Positions 17,518 through 25,878 of a stretch of 64,000 nt of DNA are shown one piece after another. Under the pieces are notes generated by a model. It saw nothing but the letters and a program-made list of their open reading frames with translations, was not told the origin of the DNA and did no database searches. The translations under genes and the position numbers were made by a program. This stretch comes from Naasia sp. SYSU D00948 (GTDB taxonomy: Bacteria > Actinomycetota > Actinomycetes > Actinomycetales > Microbacteriaceae), in the NCBI RefSeq assembly GCF_017916515.1, contig NZ_JAFMTA010000001.1:1601127-1665126 (forward strand), read 5' to 3'. Numbering within the stretch: position 1 is the first letter of the stretch; each line of letters opens with the position of its first letter.

Positions 17518-18137
17518 CCGCCCTCTTCCTGACCTTCGAGGGCGGCGACGGGGCGGGGAAGTCGACGCAGGCCGAGCTGCTCGAGACCTGGCTGCGCGAG
17601 CGGGGCGAGACGGTGCTGCGGACTCGTGAGCCGGGCGGCAGCGATCTCGGGCTGGAGCTGCGGGACATCATCCTGCACCGGAAGGGCCACATCGCCCCTC
17701 GCGCCGAGGCCCTGCTCTACGCGGCCGATCGCGCCCACCACATCGCGACCGTGGTCCGACCGGCGCTGGAGCGCGGCGAGGTCGTCGTCCAGGACCGGTA
17801 CCTGGACTCCTCGGTCGCCTACCAGGGCGCCGGGCGGACGCTGAACCCGGCCGAGATCCGTTCCCTCTCGCTCTGGGCGGCCGAGGGGCTGCTCCCCGAT
17901 GTCACCGTGCTGCTCGACCTCGACGAGTCGGAGGGCCGCCGGCGTCTCGACGCGACCCGCACCCGGTACGACCGGCTGGAGGCGGAGGAGGCCGCGTTCC
18001 ATCAGCGGGTCCGCGAGGCGTACCTGGAGCTGGCGGACGCCGAGCCCGAGCGCTTCCTCGTCCTCGACGCCCGGCGGCCGCGCGAGGAGATCGCGGCCGC
18101 CATCCGGGACCGGGTGGAGGAGCTGATCCAGGGATGA
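17514..18137 (+). CDS. tmk: Thymidylate kinase
   Basis: 207 residues, normal for bacterial dTMP kinase, which makes dTDP for DNA synthesis. P-loop FEGGDGAGKST, the DR(Y/H) motif region VVQDRYLDSSVAYQG, and a LID segment with Arg residues (RRRLDATRTRYDRLE). GTG start overlapping topA, stop overlapping holB (ATGA), so topA-tmk-holB are tightly coupled replication genes. Confidence 0.97.
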   Translation: MTALFLTFEGGDGAGKSTQAELLETWLRERGETVLRTREPGGSDLGLELRDIILHRKGHIAPRAEALLYAADRAHHIATVVRPALERGEVVVQDRYLDSSVAYQGAGRTLNPAEIRSLSLWAAEGLLPDVTVLLDLDESEGRRRLDATRTRYDRLEAEEAAFHQRVREAYLELADAEPERFLVLDARRPREEIAAAIRDRVEELIQG

Positions 18138-19303
18138 CTCCGGGGCTCTGGAGCGGACTCACCGGGCAGGACGAGGCGATCGAGGTCGTCCGGTCCGCGG
18201 CTGAGGCCGCCCACTCCGGCACCGGCTCGCCCAGCGGCATGACGCACTCCTGGCTCATCACCGGCCCGCCCGGGTCCGGCCGGTCCAACCTCGCCTACGC
18301 GTTCGCGACGGCGCTCCTCGGCGACGGGTCGCCGGAGGGCGACGCGGCCACGCGGCGGCAGGTGGAGGCGCGCACGCATCCGGACCTCGCGGTGCTCCGG
18401 ACCGACCGCGTCATCATCTCGATGGACGAGGTGCGCTCGCTCGTCTCATCGTCGCAGTACTCGCCGTCGGTGTCCCGCTACCGCGTCATGGTGATCGAGG
18501 ACGCCGACCGCATGACGGAGCGGACGTCGAATCTCCTGCTCAAGGCGCTCGAGGAGCCGCCGCCGCGGACGGTCTGGATCCTCTGCGCTCCCAGTGAGGC
18601 CGACCTCCTGCCGACGATCCGGTCCCGCGTCCGGACCGTGCGACTGCGGATCCCGAGCACGACCGACGTGGCCCGGCTCATCCAGGAGCGGGACGGCGTG
18701 GGATGGGACCTTGCCCTGCAGGCCGCGCAGGAGGCGCAGAGCCACATCGGGATGGCGCACCGGCTCGCCACCGATGGGAACGCGCGCGCCCGCCGTGCCG
18801 AGACCCTGCAGCTCGTCGTCGGCCTGAGCGGTGTGTCCGCAGCGGTGAAGGGCGCCGCCCGGCTGCTCGAGATCGCGGGCGAGGACGCCGCGGCGATCAC
18901 CGAGCAGCGCGATGCGGAGGAGCGGGAGGCGACTCTCCGCTCGCTCGGTGTCGAGCCCGGCGGCGCGATCCCGCCCGCCCTGCGGAGCCAGCTGCGGCAG
19001 CTCGAGGACGACCAGAAGCGGCGCGCGACGCGCAGCCTGCGCGACGGCATCGACCGCATCCTCCTGGACCTGCTCTCCCTGTACCGCGACATCCTGCTGG
19101 TTCAGCTCGACGCCTCCGTCGAGCCCGTGAACGCCGCCGCCTCCGACGAGGTGAGCCGGGTGGCCGCCGCCACGGATGCCGCCGCGACGCTGGCCGCCAT
19201 CGACGCGATCACCACCGCCCGCCGGCGGATCGAGGCCAACGTCCCGCCCGCCCTCGCCCTCGAGGCGATGCTCATCGCCACTCTCCGCAAGGCGGTCCCG
19301 TGA
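18134..19303 (+). CDS. holB: DNA polymerase III delta' subunit
   Basis: 389 residues. Clamp-loader subunit with an AAA+ fold: GPPGSGRSNLAYAFATALL (P-loop position, with Arg replacing the usual Lys, as expected for the non-hydrolysing delta' subunit), then ISMDEVRSLVSSSQYSP, VIEDADRMTERTSNLLLKALEEPPPRT (sensor and SRC-like region) and the LLPTIRSRVRTVRLRIP segment. The zinc-binding Cys cluster of E. coli delta' is absent. ATGA overlap with tmk, GTGA overlap with the next gene. Confidence 0.93.
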   Translation: MTPGLWSGLTGQDEAIEVVRSAAEAAHSGTGSPSGMTHSWLITGPPGSGRSNLAYAFATALLGDGSPEGDAATRRQVEARTHPDLAVLRTDRVIISMDEVRSLVSSSQYSPSVSRYRVMVIEDADRMTERTSNLLLKALEEPPPRTVWILCAPSEADLLPTIRSRVRTVRLRIPSTTDVARLIQERDGVGWDLALQAAQEAQSHIGMAHRLATDGNARARRAETLQLVVGLSGVSAAVKGAARLLEIAGEDAAAITEQRDAEEREATLRSLGVEPGGAIPPALRSQLRQLEDDQKRRATRSLRDGIDRILLDLLSLYRDILLVQLDASVEPVNAAASDEVSRVAAATDAAATLAAIDAITTARRRIEANVPPALALEAMLIATLRKAVP

Positions 19304-20829
19304 AGTCCCTCCGTCTCCTCGCCGCCGCGGCGGTCGCCCTCCTCGCCGTGCCGCTCGCCGGTTGCATCCCACAGCCGGGCGCCACTTCGACCCCCACCGC
19401 CGAGGAGGTCGAGGCCCGGTACGAGCGGTACTACACGCAGGTGCTGACCTGGGAGGACTGCGGCAACGAGATGCAGTGCGCGACCGCGTTCGCGCCGCTG
19501 GATTGGTCGGCGCCGGACGAGGTCGACGACATCGAGCTCGCCCTGGTGCGGCACCGGGCGACGGGGGAGCGAGAGGGCTCGCTGTTCGTCAATCCGGGCG
19601 GCCCCGGCGCCTCCGGTTTCGACTTCGTCTACGACAGCGTCGACTTCGCGGTCAGCGACGAGCTGCAGAGGCGCTTCGACGTCATCGGCTGGGATCCCCG
19701 AGGGGTTGGGCGCTCCTCCGCGGTTGACTGCTACTCCGATCAGGAGCTCGACGAGTTCCTGTTCGGGGTGCCGGCCGCTCCGGTCGGATCCGAGGAGTAC
19801 GTGCAGGAGGTCACCGCCTCCGCGAAGGACTTCGCCGACGCGTGCGCCGAGCGCACCGGGGAGCTGCTGCAGTTCATCGACACCGCGAGCACCGTCCGCG
19901 ATCTCGACATGCTCCGGGCGGTCGTCGGCGATTCCGCGCTCAACTACATCGGCTACTCGTATGGGAGCGACATCGGGGCGCAGTATGCGGACCGGTTCGC
20001 CGGCAAGGTGGGACGGGTCGTGCTCGACGGCGCCACCGATCCCACCGTCAGCCTGTTCGAGGTCGACCTGGCTCAGACTCAGGCGTTCGGCGACGCGCTC
20101 CGCGCCTACCTCACGGACTGCCTCGGCTCCTCCGCGTGTCCCTTCCGGGGCGGCGTCGACGACGCCATCGTCCAGATCCGCGAGATCCTCGACCGGCTCG
20201 ACGAGGCCCCGCTGCGCGCCGAGGACGGGCGCCGCCTGAACAGCGCCTACCTGGGAACCGCGATCAACATGGCCCTCTACGACGAGGGGACCTGGCAGTA
20301 CCTGACGCAGGCCTTCACCGAGATCCAGCAGGGGCGGAGCGAGACGGCCTTCCTCCTGGCCGACGCGTACGTCGACCGCGACGAGGAGGGCCGGTACGCG
20401 TCGAACATCATGGAGGCGTTCCTCGCGATCACCTGCATCGACTACCCGGTGGAGACGGACCCGGCGGAGCTCGCGCGACAGCGGGACCTCCTCGCCGAGG
20501 TGGACCCGCTCGCGGAGCCGGAGGACCTCGACGCGCTCGGCAACGTCGTCTGCCAGCAGTGGCCGTACTCCTTCGAGGGCGAGATCGGGCCGGTGACGGC
20601 CGAGGGGTCGGCGCCGATCCTGGTGGTCGGCACAACAGGAGACCCGGCCACGCCGTACGAGTGGGCGGAGTCGCTCGTCGGGCAGCTCGAGAGCGGGGTG
20701 CTGCTCACCTACGTGGGCGAGGGGCACATCGCGTACGACGAGGGCGACCCGTGCATCGTGGGCGCGGTGGACGAGTACCTGATCAACGGCACGGTGCCGC
20801 AGGACGGGCTCGTCTGCGACCGCGCCTGA
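19300..20829 (+). CDS. Secreted lipoprotein alpha/beta hydrolase (tripeptidyl aminopeptidase-like)
   Basis: 509 residues from GTG 19300, overlapping the holB stop (GTGA). The signal peptide ends in the lipobox VPLAGC, so it is predicted to be lipid-anchored outside the membrane. Alpha/beta hydrolase features: oxyanion-type NPGGPGASG, DPRGVGRSSAV, the nucleophile elbow GYSYGS, Asp in VVGTTGDPATPYEWA and a C-terminal His in GEGHIAYDEG. This is the pattern of actinomycete SlpD/SlpE/Tap-like peptidases, often found after holB in Microbacteriaceae. Probably releases short peptides from the N-terminus of substrates. Confidence 0.9.
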   Translation: MKSLRLLAAAAVALLAVPLAGCIPQPGATSTPTAEEVEARYERYYTQVLTWEDCGNEMQCATAFAPLDWSAPDEVDDIELALVRHRATGEREGSLFVNPGGPGASGFDFVYDSVDFAVSDELQRRFDVIGWDPRGVGRSSAVDCYSDQELDEFLFGVPAAPVGSEEYVQEVTASAKDFADACAERTGELLQFIDTASTVRDLDMLRAVVGDSALNYIGYSYGSDIGAQYADRFAGKVGRVVLDGATDPTVSLFEVDLAQTQAFGDALRAYLTDCLGSSACPFRGGVDDAIVQIREILDRLDEAPLRAEDGRRLNSAYLGTAINMALYDEGTWQYLTQAFTEIQQGRSETAFLLADAYVDRDEEGRYASNIMEAFLAITCIDYPVETDPAELARQRDLLAEVDPLAEPEDLDALGNVVCQQWPYSFEGEIGPVTAEGSAPILVVGTTGDPATPYEWAESLVGQLESGVLLTYVGEGHIAYDEGDPCIVGAVDEYLINGTVPQDGLVCDRA

Positions 20830-20871
20830 CCCTCCCCGCGTCGTCGAGTGGGAGCATGCGCCCGGATCGAC

Positions 20872-20877
20872 TAACAT
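20872..20877 (+). promoter_or_regulatory. Probable -10 element for tRNA-Thr
   Basis: TAACAT, 28 bp before the tRNA 5' end. No convincing -35. Confidence 0.4.
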
Positions 20878-20905
20878 GGTGAGCCGCCGGTGTTCGCGCC
20901 GGTGC

Positions 20906-20978
20906 GCCGCCCTAGCTCAGTCGGCAGAGCGATTCACTCGTAATGAATAGGTCAGGGGTTCGATTCCCCTGGGCGGCT
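20906..20978 (+). tRNA. tRNA-Thr (anticodon CGT)
   Basis: A 73-nt cloverleaf with acceptor GCCGCCC/GGGCGGC, D-arm AGCTCAGTCGGCAGAGC, anticodon stem ATTCA/TGAAT around CTCGTAA (anticodon CGT) and T-arm AGGGGTTCGATTCCCCT. CCA is not encoded. It marks the left edge of a loosely packed accessory patch. Confidence 0.97.
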
Positions 20979-21291
20979 CCGAAATGCGTGGCCATCGACC
21001 ACTTCTCCCAGTCCGGACGGACGGAGATCTGAGTCGCTGAGCACTCAGGCACCTCCGATCGACGTTCGGTCGGTCGCCTGACCCTCCTCGGGACGGCTCC
21101 CACAACACGTAGGCATGGGGAGCGAATGGACCGCTGACGGCCCGGAGCGCCTGCTCACCCACGCGAAGTCGCCGACGGCCTCGGGGCGGCACCACGCAGC
21201 CGTCAGAACATTCCGGAGCGGAGAGCGCTCTCGAGACCACGGGTCGAACGGTCGACCGTTGAACGGGAGGTACTCAGCGCGATCGCACTGC
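20979..21291. other. Intergenic stretch with no supported gene
   Basis: About 310 bp after tRNA-Thr. Several short open frames on both strands lack ribosome-binding sites, codon bias or recognisable sequence. No repeated tRNA 3' end (att site) or integrase is seen. Confidence 0.6.
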
Positions 21292-21630
21292 CTACGCACC
21301 GTCCGGATCGGAAAGCTCCCCGCGGCGCCGCAGCTCCGGAGGCTCCGGCACGAGACGGAGTCCTGCGGACGAGTTCGCTGAATCCATCAGATCCTCGATC
21401 CACTCGCGGTTGATGGCCGCCAGCCGACCGCCCTGGAACTTGAACACGATGGGGATGGACGGATGGAGCCACACCACCGAGCGGCCGTTGCCGACCGAGG
21501 AGTCGTCTCGCCAGGAGAAGTAGAACGACTCGTGCCTGCGCAGCTTCGCCCCGATGACGATCTGGAGATGGGTGAGAACTCGATCGTCGAAGTCGACGAC
21601 GAGTGTCGAGTCATAGGTGAACTTGCCCAT
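21292..21630 (-). CDS. DUF7882-like small protein
   Basis: 112 residues. The ATG at 21630 is chosen because it gives MGKFTYDSTLVVDFDDRVLTHL, the expected start of this Microbacteriaceae family, with GGGAAG just before it; 17 further codons are open upstream. The family pattern continues as KLRRHESFYFSW, VVWLHPSIPIVFKFQGGR and INREWIEDLMDSANSSAGLRLVPEP. Some homologues are labelled ATP-dependent DNA ligase in databases, but nothing here resembles a ligase catalytic domain. Function unknown; such genes are usually multicopy. Confidence 0.75.
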   Translation of the reverse strand: MGKFTYDSTLVVDFDDRVLTHLQIVIGAKLRRHESFYFSWRDDSSVGNGRSVVWLHPSIPIVFKFQGGRLAAINREWIEDLMDSANSSAGLRLVPEPPELRRRGELSDPDGA

Positions 21631-21691
21631 CTTCCCGTTCCGTTCGGCTCTCCACTCGTGCCACCGTCGACCGTCCGTCAACCGGCACTGC

Positions 21692-22027
21692 TCAGTCGAG
21701 ATGCAGGCCCGGGTCCGGCCAGCCGTGCGGATCAGGGCGTGGACTGGGCGGAGTGAGCAGGAGGGCGACGCTCTCTTCGGTCGTCCTCGTGAAGTGCGCC
21801 TCTCCCCGTCCCAGGAAGGGCGAGTCGAGAGCCTCCGACGCCAACTGGCTCGTCGGGGTCAGCAGAAGGCTGACGCCTCCCACCTCGCCGTCACCGCGGA
21901 TGAGGGGCACGTCGACCACGGCCGTCCGATTCGCGGCGACGAGCTCCCGGGCGTATCCGAGGAGAGAGGAGGCGACTGCGTCGCTGGTGACGAACGAACT
22001 GCCGGCGCAGTACGAGATCCGTTGCAT
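21692..22027 (-). CDS. Hypothetical protein, paralogue of the 23486 product
   Basis: 111 residues, no recognised domain. It aligns along its first ~65 residues with the protein encoded at 23486-23830: RISYCAGSSFVTSDAVASSLLGYARELV against RVVSYADQQLVTSDGVAEGVLSYSMALA, then a strand-rich half ending PTSQLASEALD against PASQITTIELD. The C-terminal third is Pro-rich and unrelated. It lies 61 bp upstream of the DUF7882-like gene on the same strand, so they may be cotranscribed. Confidence 0.65.
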   Translation of the reverse strand: MQRISYCAGSSFVTSDAVASSLLGYARELVAANRTAVVDVPLIRGDGEVGGVSLLLTPTSQLASEALDSPFLGRGEAHFTRTTEESVALLLTPPSPRPDPHGWPDPGLHLD

Positions 22028-22262
22028 CGCAGGGCCTTCCCGGGGTGTCCGAATGGAACCGACCGATCCGGGATGGGAAGAGCCGACGCTTCACGGTACG
22101 CCCGGGGGAGCGGACACGGCACCGCATTGACTTCGCTTGCTCGGTCTGTAGGCCGAGCTCCGGTGTACCGACAGGGATCCCTCCCGGTTCGTCGTCGTCG
22201 TTCGCGATCGAGCGTGAGCGGATGCCGCGGCCAGCCCGCGCATGCGACAGGAGGGAAGCCGG

Positions 22263-22425
22263 ATGCGTCTGCTATTCACACTGCCTGACGGTGACGGTTT
22301 CGACGGGAAGCGCTATCCCAACCCGGTGGCCGAACAGCTCGCTCGTCTGCTTCCGCTCGAGCTGGCCTTCTCCCACTTCATCGGCGTCGAGAAGGTGGCG
22401 CGCCTGTCTTTCGCTCCTGCATGGA
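22263..22425 (+). pseudogene. Possible gene remnant
   Basis: ATG at 22263 has a strong AGGAGGG ribosome-binding site and begins MRLLFTLPDGDGFDGKRYPN then PVAEQLARLLPLELAFSHFIG, which looks like real protein. After about residue 52 the frame turns into Arg/Pro-rich sequence and runs out of phase through the next gene without a natural end. The 5' part of a gene cut by a deletion or frameshift is the likeliest reading. Not recognised. Ends are approximate. Confidence 0.3.
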
Positions 22426-22497
22426 GAGCATGCCGGGCAGCGACGGTCCGGCCCCGGGCGGAATCGCTCCTCGGGCCGCGACGGTCCCGCCCGCGGC

Positions 22498-22503
22498 TAC
22501 ACT
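22498..22503 (+). promoter_or_regulatory. Leaderless -10 element
   Basis: TACACT, 6 nt before the GTG at 22510; supports that start. No -35 visible. Confidence 0.5.
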
Positions 22504-22509
22504 CAGCCG

Positions 22510-22935
22510 GTGATTCCTGCGCTCCCCGACGATCTCCGCCTGTTCCTGCAGGAGCCGAACTCCGCCGTGATGGCGACTCTGGCCAGGGACGGCCGCCCCG
22601 TGACGGTGGCCACCTGGTTCCGTCTCGAGAACGAGCGGACGGTCCTCCTCAATCTGGACGCCGAGCGAGTCCGTCTGGCTCACCTGCGGCGCGATCCGAG
22701 GTCTGCCCTCACCGTGCTCGACGGCAGCGACTGGTACAGCCACGTCAGCCTCCAGCTGCTCGTGACGTCGATCACCGACGACGCGCACCTGGCCGACATC
22801 GACTCACTCGCCCTGCACTACACCGGGGCCCGATACTCCAACCGGCACCGGCCTCGCGTGAGCGTGCGAGCGGACATCGTCCGCTGGCACGGCTGGGGCG
22901 GCTTCGCCCCGGAGCGGAGACCGACCTCGTCCTAG
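22510..22935 (+). CDS. PPOX-class F420-dependent oxidoreductase
   Basis: 141 residues from GTG 22510, chosen because TACACT lies 6 nt upstream and homologues start near LPDDLRLFLQEPNSAVMATLARDGRPVTVATWF. This is the split-barrel flavin-fold start of the pyridoxamine-5'-phosphate oxidase-like family, continuing with VLLNLDAERVRLAHLRRDPRSALTVLDGSDWYSHVSLQL and the C-terminal HYTGARYSNRHRPRVSVRADIVRWHGWG. Actinobacterial members of this size usually bind F420 rather than FMN and reduce small unsaturated compounds. Substrate not predictable. Confidence 0.88.
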   Translation: MIPALPDDLRLFLQEPNSAVMATLARDGRPVTVATWFRLENERTVLLNLDAERVRLAHLRRDPRSALTVLDGSDWYSHVSLQLLVTSITDDAHLADIDSLALHYTGARYSNRHRPRVSVRADIVRWHGWGGFAPERRPTSS

Positions 22936-22945
22936 CCGCCGCTGA

Positions 22946-23329
22946 TCAGGGGCGGCGGCCGTAGGAGATGGGATCGACGGGCTGCTCCCGTCGGGGAAGT
23001 CCGGCGACCACGAGACGGTAGGAGTTGATCACCAGCTCGTGCACGAGGTCCTCGCTGACCGCACCGCCCGCCCGCACGGTGATCCAGTGCTTCTTGTTCA
23101 TGTGATAACCGGGGGTGATCTGGGGGTACGTGTGCCGAAGCGCTTGGCCGTCCTCGGGGTCCGCCTTCAGGATGACGATCGGCTCGCCCGTGACCTCGGT
23201 CAGCAGCATGAACACCCGGTCCTTGACCTTGAACACCTCCCACTCCGTCCCGAAGGGGTGCGTGAGGACCGCTGCGGGAAGCTGTTCCGCCACGTTCTGC
23301 GAGATTGCGTGCAAGCTTCTCCCGTCCAT
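22946..23329 (-). CDS. MmcQ/YjbR family protein
   Basis: 127 residues. ATG at 23329 is chosen over one three codons upstream because GAGG lies 9-12 nt before it. The family pattern is visible: PFGTEWEVFKVKDRVFMLLTEV, then PIVILKADPEDGQALRHTYPQITPGYHMNKKHWITVRAGGAVSEDLVHELVINSYRLVVAGLP, ending in short Pro-rich sequence. MmcQ/YjbR proteins have a CyaY-like fold and are suspected DNA- or ligand-binding proteins of unknown role. Convergent with the F420 oxidoreductase gene, with only 10 bp between their stops. Confidence 0.88.
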   Translation of the reverse strand: MDGRSLHAISQNVAEQLPAAVLTHPFGTEWEVFKVKDRVFMLLTEVTGEPIVILKADPEDGQALRHTYPQITPGYHMNKKHWITVRAGGAVSEDLVHELVINSYRLVVAGLPRREQPVDPISYGRRP

Positions 23330-23485
23330 CGGGAACATCCTCGCGCGTCCGTCCGGATCACGCCGGTGCCCCCTCCCATCCCTCACGGCACCGAGACCAA
23401 GCGTCGCTCGCGCACAGCCCGCGCGAGTCAGGTGGCGCAGGGCAAGCCCTATCTCCAGGGGGCGCGCGCCGACGAAGCTTGAAGG

Positions 23486-23830
23486 ATGCGGGTCGTCTCG
23501 TACGCGGATCAACAGCTGGTCACAAGCGATGGTGTCGCGGAAGGGGTCCTGAGCTACTCGATGGCGCTGGCGCGATCCGAGACCAGCGATGTCGTCCGAA
23601 TTCCCGTTCTCGTGGACGGCAGACCGACGTGGGCGGAGATCATCATCGGCCCCGCAAGTCAGATCACGACCATCGAGTTGGACGACGAGGACGCGCATCT
23701 CGACGATGAGGAGACGGTCCGGGAGCTCCGGCAACGGCGCGAGGCCCTGCAGCGGAGGCCTGCTCCGGTCAGTCCGGATCCCGATCCCATCGAGGACGAC
23801 GATCCGTTTCAGGATCTGGGTCTGGACTGA
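23486..23830 (+). CDS. Hypothetical protein, paralogue of the 21692 product
   Basis: 114 residues; ATG at 23486 with a GAAGG purine run directly before it. The first ~65 residues are related to the protein encoded at 21692-22027 (shared SYxxxxxVTSDxVAxxxLxY pattern). The C-terminus is highly acidic and Pro-rich (PVSPDPDPIEDDDPFQDLGLD), probably disordered. No signal peptide or membrane segment. It ends one base before the stop of the converging dehydrogenase gene. Function unknown; probably a small Microbacteriaceae-restricted family. Confidence 0.7.
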   Translation: MRVVSYADQQLVTSDGVAEGVLSYSMALARSETSDVVRIPVLVDGRPTWAEIIIGPASQITTIELDDEDAHLDDEETVRELRQRREALQRRPAPVSPDPDPIEDDDPFQDLGLD

Positions 23831-24871
23831 TCAGGCCCGGTACTCCCCGATGCTCGCGCCGACCGCGATGCCGACCTGGATCTTCGGACCCGGTCCTGCG
23901 CCCTCGGGGCGCTCCCCGGCCAGCACCGCCGCGACGTCCTCGAGGCCGACCGTGGCGGCGATGAGGGGACGAGGGTCGACGGCTCCGCTCGCGTAGGCCT
24001 CGATCGTCCCGGTGAGGCCGGGCGAGGCGCTGAGGATGCCGACCGCAGTGACGTCCTTGAGGGCGAGGATGCGGGTGTCGATCAGGCTCGGACTGCCGGC
24101 CAGGCCGACGTAGACGACGCGCTTGCCCGGCTCGACGAGGTCGAGTGCCTTCGCGGGGAGGTGCTCGGCGTTGGAGGCCTCGATCACCGCGTCCCACGGC
24201 AGGTCGGGCAGATCCTCCTCGGTCCAGACGCAATCGAAGCCGAGGCTTCGTGCGAAGGCGAGAGAGCGCTCGCTGCGTCCCATCAGGTGAACCTCGGCGC
24301 CCGCGGCCTTCGCGAACAGTGCGGCGAGGAGGCCGATCGTCCCGGGGCCGAGCACGAGAGCCCGGTCGCCGGGGGAGAGGTTCGCGCCCTGGACCGAGCG
24401 GAGCGCGTTGCCGCCCGGCTCGACGAGCGCGCCGAGGGGATCGTCCACGCTGTCGGGCAGCTCCCGGAGTGAGGCGGCGGGAACCGCGACCTTCTCCGCG
24501 AGGGCGCCGGGCCGGCCGTCGCGGATGCCGAGCTCGCCGCGGAACTCGCAGACGTGCTGATAGCCGCTGCGGCAGCGGCGGCAGACGCCGCAGCCGAGCA
24601 TCGTGTCGCCGGTCACGCGCCGGCCGAGCCAGCGCCGGTCGACGCCGTCCCCGAGTGCGGACACCGTTCCCATCCACTCGTGGCCGATGCGGATCGGGAA
24701 GGTCGTGACGCCCTCCTCGATGTACTGCATCTCGCCGGTGTAGAGCTCGACGTCGGTGCCGCACACGCCTGCTCGGTGCACGTCGACGACGACCTCGCCG
24801 GGTCCGGCGGCGGGCGGCTCGACCTCCTGAATCCCGGCCTGGCCGGGCCCGGTGATGACGAACGCCTTCAT
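23831..24871 (-). CDS. Zinc-dependent alcohol/polyol dehydrogenase (MDR family)
   Basis: 346 residues. Medium-chain dehydrogenase: catalytic zinc site GVCGTDVELYTGE and GHEWMGTV, structural zinc cysteines in GCGVCRRCRSGYQHVC, and a Rossmann segment VLGPGTIGLLAALFAKAAGAEVHLMGRSE. The sequence type is close to threonine/sorbitol dehydrogenase-like enzymes that oxidise sugars or sugar acids. ATG at 24871 overlaps the FAH-family gene (ATGA). Together they suggest breakdown of a sugar acid, for example an L-fuconate- or rhamnonate-like path, but no dehydratase is present nearby. Confidence 0.9.
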   Translation of the reverse strand: MKAFVITGPGQAGIQEVEPPAAGPGEVVVDVHRAGVCGTDVELYTGEMQYIEEGVTTFPIRIGHEWMGTVSALGDGVDRRWLGRRVTGDTMLGCGVCRRCRSGYQHVCEFRGELGIRDGRPGALAEKVAVPAASLRELPDSVDDPLGALVEPGGNALRSVQGANLSPGDRALVLGPGTIGLLAALFAKAAGAEVHLMGRSERSLAFARSLGFDCVWTEEDLPDLPWDAVIEASNAEHLPAKALDLVEPGKRVVYVGLAGSPSLIDTRILALKDVTAVGILSASPGLTGTIEAYASGAVDPRPLIAATVGLEDVAAVLAGERPEGAGPGPKIQVGIAVGASIGEYRA

Positions 24872-25731
24872 CGCGGCGCCAGGACGTTCTGCCGCTGCCG
24901 GCCGAGGCCCTCGATCCCGAGCTCGATGACGTCGCCGGGCTGGAGCCAGATCGGCGGCCGGAATCCCATGCCCACACCGGGGGGAGTGCCGGTGTTGATG
25001 AGATCCCCGGGCTCCAGGACGAGGAACTGGCTGAGGTAGTGCACGATGAAGTACGGATCGAAGATCATCGTCGAGGTCGACCCGGTCTGCCGGCGCACGC
25101 CGTTCACGTCGAGCCACATGTCGAGGGCGAGGACGTCCTCGATCTCGTCCGGGGTGACCAGCCAGGGGCCCGCCGGGTTGAACGTCTCCGCCGACTTGCC
25201 CTTCGACCACTGCCCGCCGCGCTCGATCTGGAAGGCGCGCTCGCTGACGTCGTTGACCACGACGAAACCGGCGATCGACTGCCGGGCCTCCTCGACCGAG
25301 TCGAGGTAGCTGGTGCGCTGCCCGATCACGATGCCGAGCTCGACCTCCCAGTCCGGCTTCGTGGAGCCGCGGGGGATGCGGACGTCGTCGTTCGGCCCGA
25401 TGAGCGTGTTGGGCGACTTGGTGAAGAGGATCGGCTCCGTCGGAACGGCCTGGCCGGTCTCGGCCGCGTGATCGCTGTAGTTGAGGCCGATGCAGAGGAT
25501 CTGGTGCGGGCGGGCGATTGGGGCGCCGACGCGCTCGCCGCCGAGCGAGCGGACGGCCGCCGGGTCGGCGGCACGCTCCGCCACGATCGGAAGGATCCGG
25601 TCGAGGCCGCCCGATCCGAAGAAGCGCTCGTCGAAATCGTCCGCCACGTCGGAGAGGTCGACATAGGAGTCCTCGCCCGCGAGGGCGGCGGGTCTCTCCC
25701 TGCCGACGGGACCGATGCGCAGCAGTTTCAT
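24868..25731 (-). CDS. Fumarylacetoacetate hydrolase family protein
   Basis: 287 residues; ATG at 25731 (MKLLRIGPVG) preceded by AGGA; 34 upstream codons are open but look non-coding. The C-terminal ~210 residues form the FAH fold: ILCIGLNYSDHAAE, PILFTKSPNTLIGPND, the metal ligands in DWEVELGIVIG (E-x-E type) and VNDVSERAFQ, and NTGTPPGVGMGF. Members of this size cleave or decarboxylate 2-keto acids, including diketo sugar acids. Coupled to the dehydrogenase gene by ATGA overlap. Confidence 0.92.
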   Translation of the reverse strand: MKLLRIGPVGRERPAALAGEDSYVDLSDVADDFDERFFGSGGLDRILPIVAERAADPAAVRSLGGERVGAPIARPHQILCIGLNYSDHAAETGQAVPTEPILFTKSPNTLIGPNDDVRIPRGSTKPDWEVELGIVIGQRTSYLDSVEEARQSIAGFVVVNDVSERAFQIERGGQWSKGKSAETFNPAGPWLVTPDEIEDVLALDMWLDVNGVRRQTGSTSTMIFDPYFIVHYLSQFLVLEPGDLINTGTPPGVGMGFRPPIWLQPGDVIELGIEGLGRQRQNVLAPR

Positions 25732-25826
25732 GGAAGTCCTCGATGTTCGACGTGTGGTGGAGAGGGCAGTTTCTCTCGGACGAGCTGCGAGACGGGAGGC
25801 ATTGCGGTGCCCTTTGCCCGGCTCGC

Positions 25827-25864
25827 GGCGCACCCATTTCCAGCGCCGCTCAAACGGGTGCGCC
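25827..25864 (-). terminator. Terminator-like hairpin after the membrane protein gene
   Basis: Arms GGCGCACCC-A-TTT and AAA-C-GGGTGCGCC (13 bp, one mismatch) around a 12-base loop. It starts 15 bp after the stop of the gene at 25879-26685 and would insulate the FAH operon. No U-tract. Confidence 0.55.
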
Positions 25865-25878
25865 CTCTCTCACAATCA

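Noticed and set aside
20906-23830. An integrated prophage or integrative element at tRNA-Thr
   Set aside because: No integrase, phage gene or duplicated tRNA 3' end could be found in the region.
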